From Erodium maritimum (Eukaryota > Streptophyta > Magnoliopsida > Geraniales > Geraniaceae): a DNA stretch of 64,000 bases. Shown here piece after piece: positions 36,412 through 48,712 of the stretch. How positions within the stretch are numbered: position 1 is the first letter of the stretch; every line of letters starts with the position of its first letter. The stretch covers positions 84,118,523-84,182,522 of the forward strand of contig OY997589.1 in the NCBI GenBank assembly GCA_963921825.1, written 5' to 3'. The position numbers were made by a program, and so were the translations under genes. The notes under the pieces were generated by a model. The model did no database searches, was not told where the DNA came from, and saw only the letters and a list, made by a program, of their open reading frames with translations.

Positions 36412-37578
36412 TAGGTGTGACAATGGGCGGGTTCGAGGCGTGGATCATGATCCTTGGCCTCGTCCTGCTTGCCATTCCCGTTCTTTGAACCCGTCTTATC
36501 TCCACATCTGTCTCCGTCAAGGAATCCTTGAATCTCCGTACCCGCTCAAACAATTTCCAAATTTCTAGTTGTTTGTGTGTAGTATTTTAGTTTATGTGGA
36601 ATGAGATTCAATATTCTTTATAGAGAACATAGGATTAAGATTTAGTATTTTAGTTTAGACAAAATAAATAAAAATGAATTTAATATTTATAAATATATAT
36701 TGTAGATTTTCTTTTTAAATACTATCAGGGCGGAGATAGGAATACCAACCCCGTCCTCAATTAACACCCCATAACCTGAGGCGGACTTACTTAGGACCTA
36801 GGGGCACGTGTCCCCTCTCAATTTTTTGAAAACATATATCATTATCTAAATTTTTGTATTTCCTTCTATAAAATACTGTCTTTTTAATTAAAAATGCCCC
36901 CTTCAAGTAAAAAAATATTTTTTCTTACCTAATTCCTTTTTATCTGGTCATAAATTTTTAATTTATATTATAATTATTCTAAATTCATGATATTATTTTC
37001 TTAGATATAAATTTTCTATTTTCATTATATTAACTTTTTATTTTTGTAATTTTTATATTTTATAATATTTTAATTTCTTATTAATTGATACAAAAATTTA
37101 ATGTGAGCAATTGTTTTAGAATTCGGGATTATTGTTAGTTTGAGTTTAAAGTTTGAGGCGATTATCAATTTAAATTTAATTATATATAAAATTGGTATAA
37201 TCATTGCGAGATATTTCAGCAAGCGATCTGACTCTATTATATTTGATAAGAACAAGAAGAAATCAAGTTAGCGGTCAATGAATAGCATATATGTTGAGAA
37301 ATATATTTTTTATTGGGTTGACAATTAAAATATAATATAATAGTTTCAAAATATACAATTTTGACGTCATATTTTATAATATGTATTAATTGTTATCTTT
37401 TTACACAATATAAATATTCTTAATGTTATTCTTACGTCAATTATTACGGGGGAAAAAATCGGTGCCCCCTTATTTAAAAAGCTAGATTCACCATTGCCCG
37501 TAACCCAACCGTTTATAACCCCCGATTGGGTCGGGGGCACGAATCTCATAAGGGGTCGGGGTGTTTGTTTTTTTATCA
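36412..37578. mobile_element. hAT-like element with a second hAT nested inside (outer ends uncertain)
   Basis: The left end TAGGTGTGACAATGGGCGGG matches the family at 41946 (TAGGGATGGCAATGGGCCGGG). The right side has matching GGGTCGGGG-rich subterminal DNA ending near 37560-37578. A second element, about 36777-37497, starts TGAGGCGGACTTAC and ends GATTCACCATTGC. It lies between CCATAACC (36769-36776) and CCGTAACC (37498-37505), an 8-bp duplication with one mismatch, and carries the GGGGCACGTGTCCCC motif near its left end. No transposase is seen in either. Confidence 0.5.
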
Positions 37579-38690
37579 GCTAAGCAGTATATAAAAGTTT
37601 GACCTTTTCAGAGAATGAAAAAGGAAGACATTGAAACTGAAGGAGTATAGCCCGAAAACTCTGTGAACCGAACTATTTTCAGCCACTAACCAATCACCTG
37701 ACAAACCAGATGCATGAAAAAGACAATTACTATGTGAGGAACCTCAACAACCCAATACGGGAGCAAACCTAATAACAAATGTCTAAGAACCAAATTTTAC
37801 AAATATGAAGCCCAAAACCATAAATAAAGGAAAATGTCTAGTACGATGATTTTACAATCATGAAGCACACAAGACTAAAATTAGGTCTATAACTTGAATT
37901 TTCCAACCATGAAGCCCGAAGAGAACTTGAAACTACCCAAATCTCTGCCTGTAACTGAAAAGCATCCTGCCTCATTAGGACCATCAATGATGATAACTAA
38001 CAAACCGGTGGCCAACACCGCAAACAACATAGACAAATTCAATAAGCGAAGCCAACTACAAATCACTAAACCCTAAAAACAAATCTAAAGAGATATGATC
38101 ATCTTTGTATATTCTTCACACATTTCATACAATTTTGAATGAAGTGTATACTACACTTGCCTAGAGACTTCGATGGAGTTGTATGAGAATGAATACTATA
38201 AAGACCTCTAATTGTGTATAGAGGACTGTGGTTTATTCCATATCTTTTCATAAACCTCCAAGAGTAACTACAGTAGTCTCCTTAGGTGGCCTCTGCTATT
38301 TTGATGACTCATACCAATAACTGTGATCTTGTAAATATATCAGCTATTTTGTAATAAAAGATATGTGCCTATAAATTAAAAATACACATTATTCTTATAT
38401 ATACTACACACTTTCTATGTAACTAATGGACCGGAACGAGTACGGGCGTTTGAAAGGTCAAGTTGATGGGAATGCCACAAAGAGAATGAGACAGTAAAGT
38501 TAAGCTTAAATAGTGAACAACGATCGTTGCGGAGTCATCGCAAACATGTCGCCAAGGTATCTCAAAAGGAGCAAATACTCTAAATTATTAAGATTTAATA
38601 AATAGTATTCTAGATTGCATACTCAGTGCATTAATTATATTCACACAATGCTACAAGTATCCGGAGACTTCCATGGAGAATAGCTGGTTT
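37579..38690. other. Intergenic, nothing recognised
   Basis: AT-rich, with no convincing frame, repeat or signal. Confidence 0.4.
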
Positions 38691-38699
38691 GAGAATAAA

Positions 38700-39775
38700 A
38701 TCCAGAGATCTCTTTTTTTTTCTTCTTTTTTTTGAGCGAAATGTGCAATTCATTTATTTAAATTCAAATACATATGAATGTATCAGGAATAAATCCCTAA
38801 TCACGAAGAACAAAAATAGACAAAGACACAATAGTGTCGCAGTTCATTTCATACTATAACTGTTACTGACGGTATTGGATGGGCCATCTATCACTGAGCT
38901 GGGATGCCGTATAGGCAAGGACAGAAGACGGAGAGGGAGAATGGGATACCGGAGATCCTGAGGGACTTCGATGGTAGAGGTGACGGGGGGAGGCAGCACA
39001 TCATACATGGACTCCTCCCAGAGCCAGTCCCTGATGCACGATGTACCACTCATTCCTCCTGGCGGGGCTGCTTCCCCGGCCTGGTCTGACCGTCCCGATG
39101 TTCTCCAGCTGCTGGCCCTTTGAGTGATCCAGTGCCATCTTCATACCTACGCCCTCCATCTAGTATTGGATCAGAGTGGGGGGGGGGGGGGGGGGGGAGC
39201 CGGAACCCTAGTAGTTGCGCCGCCCGAGGGAGGAGGAGCTAGAGCAAGGTCTTGGCAAACCCTAGAAACCACAGCGCCCGGGGGAGGAGGGGCCAGAGCA
39301 AGGTCTTGGCCAAACGGTTGGGTCGGGGGAATAGGGTTTGGAGGGGGAAGGCGAGGAGGACGTTGCGTGAGAAGGACGTAACTGGGGGACGTCGCAAGGG
39401 CCACCCTCGTCTCGGTTTCGCGGCCTGGGATGGAGCAGTTTCTCCCATGGTGAAGGAGGCCACATCCACCAATGCTCCCGGGCCAGGGAGTGGGAGGAAC
39501 GGCAGCATCGGCGTAGAGGAAGACAAAGCCAGAACCGAGGGTTTGGCTTTTCTCCATCGACGACTCATATCCCCAGCACTGGGAACGGTCTACGAGGGAC
39601 AAGATGGTAGCAGAGGGGCATCATCGGCTGGGGCAGCGGCAGTAACGACCGGAGGAACCACGGCAGAAGACAAATCGATAGTGGGGGCAAGAGAAAACAC
39701 CATAGCTAGGGCGGCTAGGGTTAGGAAGGAGCACTCAAGAGGCGAGAGAGAGAGAAAAATTTGTATGTCGTGATT
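38700..39775 (-). mobile_element. Probable LINE fragment with poly-T (3') edge
   Basis: A T-rich edge at about 38710-38730, followed by TTCATTTATT and a repeated-looking block, resembles other minus-strand LINE 3' ends in this window. The minus-strand frame 39602-39171 is proline-rich (PPPPP and a duplicated QDLALAPPP unit from a roughly 57-bp tandem duplication at 39225-39310). No enzymatic domain is visible, so the assignment is weak. Confidence 0.3.
39178..39197. repeat. Poly-G tract (20 G)
   Basis: Uninterrupted G run. A similar 19-G run lies at 46749-46767 and an 18-C run at 2280-2297. Confidence 0.9.
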
Positions 39776-39799
39776 GTTATATTCTCTTTTTTATTTATT

Positions 39800-40410
39800 A
39801 AAAGGTGTAATTTTATTAAATAGATTTCAACCGATAAACAAGTGCATCAGAAAAACTTCTGACTACAGTATAAGAGGTATTACGCGGTATCGAATCCCTA
39901 AAGTCTGTATACGCATAACTCTGTGACAAAAGAACCGATATATACGGTTTGTTGGGGTGCCGTAAAGGCGAACAAAAAAGAAATAACAATGAATTCGATG
40001 TCTGATGCTCAAGGTATTGCCCAACTGTTGCATATTCTGTAAAATACGACCGAACCTGTTGACATCGGCTTCCAAGGGAGGCAGAGCTATCCCTTTCATG
40101 CCTCCACAAAACCAATAATCGCTGCTCAAGGTGTAGCATTCATGCTCAATCTGTTGTATTAAACCGAACCTGCGATCATTGATTTCAAGAGCAAACAAAA
40201 AAAACTCATTCGATTAGCCAAATCCATAATCGATAGAGGGGACGAGGTGTATGCCAGGGGAGTGGCGATGGTCGGGGCGACGACGGCGGTGGCTTTAGAG
40301 GGTGCGGTGGTGGAGGCCAGGGAAGAGGACACGCTAGTGGCGGCTTCAGAGGATCGATGCTCCGATACAGGGCGGTCGTGGGACTCCAAGGCGGTGAGGT
40401 TTTGCAGCAA
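39800..40410 (-). repeat. Dispersed LINE-derived repeat, copy 2
   Basis: Similar to 660-1226 along its length and ending in the same GGCGGTGAGG context, here without the LTR-like insertion. On the minus strand a fragment reads SIMDLANRMSFF; copy 1 gives LIMDRANREGLFYF. This uninterrupted copy is the empty-site reference for the insertion at 1227. Confidence 0.5.
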
Positions 40411-41945
40411 GTCGTCGCTCTCTCTTCTTCTATCTTATGGAGTTCCATTTTGTCGTGTACAATCTCTTTTTTAGGCCTCGTCTCGTCATCCACCTCCACT
40501 AGTGCAGCAGTCCCCTCCATCCTCTATATTGCTCCCACCGATCCCATACGGGTCATTCTTGTCGACAAGACCCCCGATCAATTCACCCGTGGTGACCCCA
40601 CTTCCTCCTCAGCTGACTCTTTTCACTCCCCGTTACAACGAGCGTTGTCCAACCATGGCCCGCTCGGGACAACGAGGATCGTGGGTTCGTCAATCAGATG
40701 TCACCCTCATCCCACGCCGGATCCGTCGTCACCCTCTCTCTTGAGAGCCGATCACAAAAGCAGAGGATCTTCTACCTCCAACATTGGTGGCCGCCCTTGT
40801 GCAATGAGACTGACCCGTCAGTATCGCCGCTCCAAGAAAGCCTGGCATGTCCTCTATTGGTGCTGCTACCCCTCTAAATAGGGAAGAATGACCCTAGAAT
40901 GCCCCCCCCCCAGGGCCCCGATGGGGCGGATGTGAGGCTTACACAACAACCTCGCTAGTCTCCATGAGTCCGTTAGGGCACCACGGGGTGTCCTAGAGGA
41001 GCCACACCCCGGCCCCTAGGGGACGGACACTATCTGTTCCCCAACCTCGTCCTTTTCCTAACATACTCCTTGTACAACTGTTACGACATAACATTATCGC
41101 TCAAGTCGAGGCAGAAAAATGTTCATGGATCCACAACGGCAAGCATAGCTCGAATAGAGAACTACCCCTAGCCTCTTCTTGGGTTTTTCCAGACATTTAG
41201 TTACATGATAAGTGTTTCGACTGTCACGGAAACTATATCTCATCATATTAGATTATTTCCACTAGTGTATGGTTTGTGTAACCTTTTTATTTCTATACCA
41301 TTACATGTTTGGTATGTACATTAAAAAACATCACAAATTATAAAAAATGAATAATTAAATTATCCCTATTGTGTAACTGTGCCGATTCGGTTCCCATCGG
41401 ACATGCGTAACTAAAAATGAAGCATAAATGTGTTCCCATTTCGATTTGGGACCCTCCCGAAACACAAGTCCGGCGGAGGGGGAAGAGGACCCCGTGGAGA
41501 GATCCTTTTTGGGGGGTGACTTTAAAGTGTAGGACCCTCCCTCCCTACACTCGTAGGTCATGTCTAGTCCACTCCTGTGACTGTACCCAAAACAGGTTTG
41601 ATTCTCAACACAAGTCAGAGATTTTCACTCCCACCAAGCAATCATGTCTCACATGCATGCTTTCACAATTATTTCTTCCCAATTCTCTTTTTTTTCTTCC
41701 ATATCGTGTGTTAAGATTCTTGAACGAGTCCACAACAGGATCTAGATGACACGTTAATATCAGTACACTATTGTGTTAGACTCAAGACCACGAAGTTTAT
41801 TGTTTAGTTTTGCATAAGATGTGAAACTCGTTGGTGTGGTTAAGTTTGCAAAACCTGTTGGGTACCCATCTTCGTGAAAAGCATGGGGTTTTAGCAAAGC
41901 ACAACGACGTCCGTTTGGTTAGGAATTGATGATCTTTGGTAGAAG
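40411..41945. other. Unassigned, probably retroelement-derived
   Basis: Open frames at 40357-40881 (plus) are serine/proline-rich without a known domain, and the region follows on from the LINE-derived repeat. Beyond 41200 it is AT-rich. No gene is supported. Confidence 0.3.
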
Positions 41946-42996
41946 TAGGGATGGCAATGGGCCGGGTTTGGACCGGGTTTTGTAATACCCGTACCCGGCC
42001 CGATTTCCCTACATGTGGTCCGAGCCCGTCCGGGACTCGATAGTAGCCCGTTTGCTACCCGGCCCGCTTATGGCCCGACCGGGTCGGGTATTACCCTACC
42101 CGCCCGTGACACCATATTTTAATTTCACTATTCAATTTATATTGACAAATCATGTATATATGATGCGTAAAAGTTTCATATATTTATATGAAACATATAA
42201 TCTTATCATCTTGGATAGGTAAAACAAGTAACATCAAACCAGCTCCGAATTTGTGCTAGGGACAACATGTTCATTATTATGAATCGGTAAGTTAACCACT
42301 TGATCCCCATTCAAGGGTTCATTATTACTCACAACCACGGGAGTATAAATAAAATTGGATTGAGAATCCATATTGAATAAATTCGAAAATAAAGTAACCA
42401 TACAATAAATAAGTATTCAAATATAGAAATAAAATATGTGACTAACATAACATGTTTTACACAATATGTTCATGTAACTATACTTTATATGTATAAAACA
42501 CCATAATTTATACATATTTACGATTATATTCATGTAATTAGATATATATTATATAATATGTATAAGACCAAACATGTGTGACATGGAACTTAATTTACTC
42601 TTTCAACTACGTATAAAAAAAATTAAACTTCTCTTTTATCTGCTCTTGTACAACTGTATATAATACATGTAACAACAAACCTGCGTGTATATGTATATAT
42701 ATAAAATAACTATAAACCTGTAAAAATTAACCAATAAATAGCCAATTGATTTTTCATTGTATATGTAGGGTAGAAACGTAAAAATTAACAAATAAATATA
42801 GTTTTTTTTATTTAGTAACCTATCGGGTCGGGTCTGGGCTGGGTAGTACCAAACCCGAGCCCGACCCGAGCCCGGTTAAAAGCCCGATCAAACTACCCGT
42901 ATCCGGTCGGTTTGTACAATGGGCCGAGTCGGGCCCGATTTTTTCAGGTCGGGCAGGTCGGGTCCCCGTCGGACCTGGGTATTATTGACATCCCTA
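41946..42996. mobile_element. Non-autonomous hAT element, 1051 bp
   Basis: The ends are TAGGGATGGCAATGGGCCGG and the complement of TAGGGATGTCAATAATACCC. A perfect 8-bp target duplication GGTAGAAG flanks it at 41938-41945 and 42997-43004. The subterminal 150 bp on each side is dense in CCCG/CGGG motifs, and the AT-rich core has no transposase. Confidence 0.92.
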
Positions 42997-43018
42997 GGTA
43001 GAAGTGATCACAGGCTGG

Positions 43019-43561
43019 CATGGTTGTAAAAGTCTCCGCTTAGTCCGATTAGGCCCCCGCCTAGGCCCCAAAATCTATAAAAACGCTCAACTCTCCGTCT
43101 CGCCTAGGCCTCAAAATCTGAAGACCACCCGACTCGTCATCCCACCCGATTAGTAAAAAAATTGAGACCCTGGTTTGTGAAATCGGACATTTGAAAAAGA
43201 GATGAAAAGGTGAGAGGGATGATATGTTTGTAATGGTCTTGAATTTCTTGATAAAAAGAATATGGAACGTGTCCCTCTTTGGTGGTTCATCATTATAATT
43301 TATATTTTTATTAAAATAAAAAGTAAAATCAAAATGAGAGCATTATTTGGTTTAGTATTTTGTAATTTGATACTTTATATTTTTTTATGTCATACAAATA
43401 TAGTTTATATTTTGAATTTTTTTATTATATTTGTGTAATATATATTTATTAATAATTAAAAAATATTAAAAAGTTAAATCCGCCTAGGCCCCGACTAGTC
43501 CCCGCCTAACGTCTAGGGGTCCTCACCGCCCGACTAACGCCTAGCGCCATTTACAGCCTTA
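43019..43561. mobile_element. Short hAT-type MITE, 543 bp
   Basis: The left end is CATGGTTGTAAAAG and the right end is the complement of TAAGGCTGTAAATGG. Flanks CAGGCTGG (43011-43018) and TAGGCTGG (43562-43569) form an 8-bp duplication with one mismatch. GC-rich subterminal parts with repeated GCCTAGGC-type motifs surround an AT-rich core. The element in the CDC48B intron at 59242-59712 shares the ends and the CTAGGCG-type motifs. Confidence 0.8.
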
Positions 43562-43569
43562 TAGGCTGG

Positions 43570-45105
43570 TTAATTGGACAAGTGACTCTTACCCTTTATT
43601 GGACTGACAAGTCTTGATAATAGATTTTTCACATGGGTTGTACCTCCACCTCGAGTCATGCACCCGGACCCATCGAGGGAGATTATTTAACCGATTCAGA
43701 AAAAGAAACGACGACTTCGCAGCCCACTAGCTCGGTCCAAGTAATCGCCATGCCAATCAATCTTTCTCCTCACCCCACTCTACCCGATGACTAAACCCAA
43801 CGTCTCATGCGTGGGAAAGGAAGGGGACCGCTACCACGTTCTTGCATGTTGAGCCGGAAGGTATACGGGACGCACCATTGGACGCACCCGGGATACAACC
43901 GGACCATGTCCGAACCATCAGTACCACCCTCACCCCATCAGACCCCACTCTATCGACCATGTACACCCCGACCTAACAGGGCATAGCTGGATAGCCCGGA
44001 TTGGCCCCATTTGGCTTACACCAACACCATGGATGTTGATCCTCCTTTGACAACAATTTACATACCTAATCCCGAGGGGATCCCCCAAACTTCCCTGACC
44101 ATCGCACCCCCACCACGGTGCAAACCTGCACGCTCCCACCCTCCGAGACTACATATGGAATGAGACACTCATTTCGTAAGCGGGGTAATAATGGGCATCA
44201 TTCTTAGTCCTCGACATGTTAGCAATGAACCCTCTGGTGGAACTCGCGGCATGGCCCATGTACACGATCCACCACCTGCCTGATCGACGATCTTTTTGAG
44301 TGCCCGTCTCTGAAACTCTTCCACAAGATGTGACACAAGTCAACAAGCTTCTCAGGAGAAAGCAATGCACATGATCACAAGGCTGTAGGACGTCACCAGG
44401 GAAACTGGTCATGAGGTCCCATTAGAGAAAACTAACGACCTCGAGGGCCCACCCCGAACCCGCCATTATATGCATCTCCGGAGTTGGACAATACACCGGC
44501 GACCCAATAATACAAGACCTCCTACCTATCCCAAGAGCATATCCTTGGTGTTGGAAGCACGTGTGCCTCTGTTCGGTACCACAACCTCGTTCAGCTGGGG
44601 GTGAAGGACCAGGAAAAGCGACGACAATACAGACCCTTCTGCTTAACCAGGAGAAGCCCCGCGTGTGCTCTAGACATCTTGATGAGCCGACACCTAGGGT
44701 TTTAGTTTACCCGACCATAACCCAAGCGAGGACTGCTCCGTGGTCCCGCCTGCCGTCGTCGGTGTGACCCCGATGACTCCTCCCCCAGTATATGGTGTTC
44801 TCCCTGGCTACCCGTTATTCCCTCAGGATTATCGCTATAGATACGTGCAACTCCAAGTCGAGTCAAATACTAGGTTTCATGTGCTACTCCCTAGTAGCAA
44901 CCCTAATACATAAGAGTTCTTAGTTAAATATCCCTGGTTCGATATGTTTATTATTATAAAGTTAGCGTCTATTTCCTACGTGGCAAGACTCTAGTTTTTC
45001 CCTTTCATTTCCTTTTATTTCTGTGTTTGTCTTTATATTTCTAATGTTGTTATTGGTCCAGTGTATGTACTTTGATTTTTATTAATAAAATGCCTTCATA
45101 TGATA
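43570..45105 (+). mobile_element. Probable LINE fragment with 3' A-rich tail
   Basis: Many short frames without a clear domain lead to a frameless T-rich 3' part with an AATAAAATG signal at about 45085 and an A7 tract at 45105-45111, as in retroposon tails. No reverse transcriptase motif is found. The left boundary is not defined. Confidence 0.3.
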
Positions 45106-45111
45106 AAAAAA

Positions 45112-45425
45112 CAAATTGTCATTATAAATTTGAATTACATTTTTTAAAATATTTATCAAAATAATATAGTTTTTTTAAAATGACTTTAATAATTTATAAA
45201 TTTTAATATCTATTTTTTATAAAATATAAATTATTTAAAAAAATTATCATTATAAATTTTAATTATATTTATCAAAAAAATATGATTTTAATAATTGATA
45301 AGATTAAATAAAATAAATTTTAATGTAAAATCTTAATGTTTATTTTGAAAATATATGTTTTATAAATTTATTTTCAAAAGATAGACGAAAAAGATAAGAA
45401 ATAAAAAAAAGGTGTCAGATCAATA
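45112..45425. other. AT-rich spacer
   Basis: Very AT-rich sequence with partial internal repeats of TAAATTTTAAT type. Nothing else is visible. Confidence 0.5.
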
Positions 45426-45427
45426 GT

Positions 45428-46700
45428 TTTTTTTTTAGCATAAGGTGGAACTTTTATTGATACGAAAGACAAGTTACACATAGATAAGGACTAGTATGAA
45501 TGACACAAACGTCATAAAATCAAAAGGGTGAGATGTTGTCCTAACCCATAGGTTTGGATTGCTCCACCCAGTAATAAAATACCCGGCTACGCAAGGGAAT
45601 AAGAGAAGGAGACGGACTCATGTTGCTAGGACTATATTAAGAGATCTCGCCGCATTTCCTGACTCAGCCTGACGCCCATGGATATAGTATACGGACATGT
45701 GTGGACTGCATGGGTAGTCATGGAGAACTCTAGGAAAGGGGGGGGGGTCCGGGTTCGCACCGAACATAGAAGAGCGGAGTTGTCCCCTCACACGCACTCT
45801 GTTGCACAAGGGGGCAATCATTTCCCCTAATGAGGTTGTTGCGCACCTCACCTTGTCCTGCCCCGAGACATCTTGTGCCTTGGCCTTCATGTGGAGATAC
45901 CACGTCTTTAGAAGTGCACACCGACTGTATAGTGTCGTGGTTGAAATACCTGTCATTGTAACCCCTCCATGAGAGGCCTCAGTGGTGGCCCAGGTTGGCC
46001 GACCCCGCACAAATCGCATGTGCTCCCATTCCGGGGGAGACTAGCCTAGGGGATGGAGTTATTTACCGCAATGGGATCCTTGGTCCGGGTTCTAGGGGTT
46101 CTGACATAAAGTGTGGAAGGGTCCATCTTGGATGCGGGTTCTGCGAATCGTGGACCGTGGAAAATCAGCACCTGCAAAGGCATAGGTTCTCTGGTTGGTT
46201 TGTTGGTCGGAGGTTCCCCGGTATCCTCTTGGGTGACCAAAGTCGTCGGGTCGGCCATTTTTTCCGTTCAGGCAGGATTGCATCAAGGGACCGATGGGTC
46301 ATTCCAATGGGTATCGGAGTCCACCTTAATTCAAATTCTGGTCCATCCCAATATTTCATCGCCAGATGGGTCTGCAGATCAAGAGGTCCCTGCCTCATTG
46401 TCCCTATAAGGCGATCCCTTCAGTTCGGCCAGGGATACTGTTATTGTAGATGGTGGTCCTTCAGATGAGAGAGCCTCCTACGGAGGTTCTCAAACGAGTC
46501 AATCCATGGGAGAGCGAAGTCCCTCTAGTCTTTGTCCTCTTTGTGATAGCGGTAAGTCGCGATTCTCGGGAGGAGATGTTGGTCGAGAAATCCAAGGAAT
46601 GGCGGTGGCATTGTCTGTGGCAGTGAGAGGGTTAAAGAGGAAATACGGATCGACATAAATGAAGGTGGATGAGAGTTAGGGGCATGGTATCGGGAAATCA
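45428..46700 (-). mobile_element. Probable LINE fragment, minus strand
   Basis: A T9 tract followed by GCATAAGGTGGAACTTTTATTGA (45430-45460) is the mirror of a polyadenylated 3' end with an AATAAAAG signal. Frames on both strands from 45618 to 46468 overlap and carry no domain I can name. Assigned to LINE by the tail only. Confidence 0.3.
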
Positions 46701-46748
46701 TATCATTCTAGGACATGATGGTTGGCATTTGTTGGTGATTGATGCAAT

Positions 46749-46767
46749 GGGGGGGGGGGGGGGGGGG
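46749..46767. repeat. Poly-G tract (19 G)
   Basis: Uninterrupted G run. Confidence 0.9.
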
Positions 46768-46867
46768 TAGGAAAGCGGCGGCTATTAGAGCCGTCAACAG
46801 TGATTGTCGTGGCATGAGGTCAAGGTCGATGCAATATCGAGGAGAGAAGACTAAGCACAAGGACTAA

Positions 46868-47541
46868 AGTTTTTTAAACGTAAAATATCTAATTTACCAG
46901 AGTTTTTTTTAAATTAAAATGAGAGTGTTTTTTAATAATATAAAAAAAAGCACATATTTCCAATTCTTAACTATACTAACATACAAAATAAATTCATGGT
47001 ACTATGGAGTATACTTTCTCAAATATCCTTTTCTAATTTTGATTTTGGATATGAGGTATATCTTGAATGTGAAATGTATGTACGTTTTGTTCATAAGTTT
47101 TTAGGGATAGGCCCCCATAAGCGTTCAAAGATAGGCCCCCTTGGGTCTGTTTCATCTGGAAAGCTGAAAGGTTCGATGGACCAGAAGAGGGATTCAGCGG
47201 GAGAGCTGCAGGAGGACCAGAAGAGGGCGTGGAAGAAGTCCCGCCACGAGGAATGATAGGAATTCATGGATCCAGAATCTTACTCCGGGAGGGGTCCTTG
47301 AGACGAGTCATTCCTCCCAGCCACACTGTCAGGTTCAAGTTCGTTAGCTCAGTTGATAAAATGAGTCCTTGGAGAGCAGGGACTAAGTAGCGTTAAGGCC
47401 CTACTTTGAGCGGTTCTCGGCAGTTGACACCCTTTGATTTTCATTTATGTTTTAGTTACTTTTTCTATACTTGCTACAGTGGCTATACCCATTTTTTTGG
47501 ATCGGTTCGTTTCTGAAAGTTATTGGATTAAGTTGTGGAGG
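46868..47541. other. Spacer with a tRNA-like stretch
   Basis: At 47339-47420 the plus strand has TTAGCTCAGTTGATAAAATG, close to a tRNA A box and D arm, and GAGCGGTTCTCGG further on as a poor B box. This could be a decayed tRNA-derived SINE head. It does not fold as a complete tRNA by eye. Otherwise nothing is recognised. Confidence 0.25.
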
Positions 47542-47656
47542 GAAGAAGAAGAAGAAGAAGAAGAAGAAGAAGAAGAAGAAGAAGAAGAAGAAGAAGAAGA
47601 AGAAGAAGAAGAAGAAGAAGAAGAAGAAGAAGAAGAAGAAGAAGAAGAAGAAGAAG
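47542..47656. repeat. (GAA)n microsatellite, about 38 units
   Basis: An uninterrupted GAA array of 115 bp. Frames through it read poly-Glu or poly-Lys and are not genes. Long GAA/TTC tracts can form triplex DNA and vary in length. Confidence 0.95.
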
Positions 47657-47955
47657 CGTGGCCTTATCGATTATGTACCTAGGGACTGTCAATAAAGGCA
47701 CCTAAGGCCTTATATGCAGATGGTTGGGGACCTAGGGGTAAATTCCCCAAAGAGACGTCTAGAGACCACTTAAGTTGGGCATCGAATATTCGATTCCCCA
47801 TCCTGGCCACCTTAGTGATAAGTAGGGTGGTTCCCCATCCTTCTTGAAAGACAGGCACCAGAACCAGAAAGGCGAAGTCTCCTCCTACGTGAAAACCTGA
47901 CATCGGACATCCAGGAACGATGAAGCCCATAGAAACCTCGACCCACCCTGATAAC

Positions 47956-48704
47956 TTAGGTTGTGCAAATATTCGGTCATTACCGAAAATCTACCGTCAC
48001 CGACTGTCCCCATCACCGGAATCACTAAAACCGGTGTCACCAACAACAGTTACGATTTAAAAAGTACAAACCCGGAGAAAAAACCGACCGACCGATCATT
48101 TACATATTACATTGATTTTTTTAATGGGCTTCCCATCTATCTCATTAGTTTATATAAACTCATTCTTTTAATATACTAATTTATAGTCCAACCCATAAAC
48201 CCAAACAATTTCAGTCCACCCATACACTTTATGTAATCCCAATTTACTTTCTCACCCCTCTATAAATATGCACTACCCGAACACTAACTTATAGCCCACA
48301 TCATGACTTAATTTACTCGTTCTCTCCCTTTCCCCCACTCTCTTCTCTCTATGTTTTGTTTCCAGTTCTCTCTATTATTATTCTCTCTTGTTCATCTCTT
48401 ATTTTTAATAAAATAAATTGTATTTTGTATTTGGGAAATGATAAACATCAAATAATTAAACAAATTAATTAAATAACCTTATCAATTTGTAAATGAGCAA
48501 ATAAGTCAGAGTTGAACTTTAATTATCATATAAAGAAATCAAAAAAGCCCAATAGGACGGGTAGACTCGGTATAAATCATAACCGACCGGCCTTTTAATC
48601 GACTACGGGGATGATGACGGTTACGGATCTTAATAAACCGATAGTCGTGATCCGATTATCGGATAAGGATGAAAGGGCCGATCACCGACCAATGCCCACC
48701 CCTA
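47956..48704. mobile_element. Non-autonomous hAT element, 749 bp
   Basis: The left end is TTAGGTTGTGCAAATATTCGG and the right end is the complement of TAGGGGTGGGCATTGG. A perfect 8-bp duplication CTGATAAC lies at 47948-47955 and 48705-48712. Internal blocks (CATCACCGGAAT, ACCGGTGTCACC, ACCGACCGGCC) are shared with the element at 23687-24522, making them family members. No transposase. Confidence 0.9.
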
Positions 48705-48712
48705 CTGATAAC

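Noticed and set aside
47434-47695. Open frames with long poly-Glu and poly-Lys
   Set aside because: They are translations of the (GAA)n microsatellite with no other conserved sequence.
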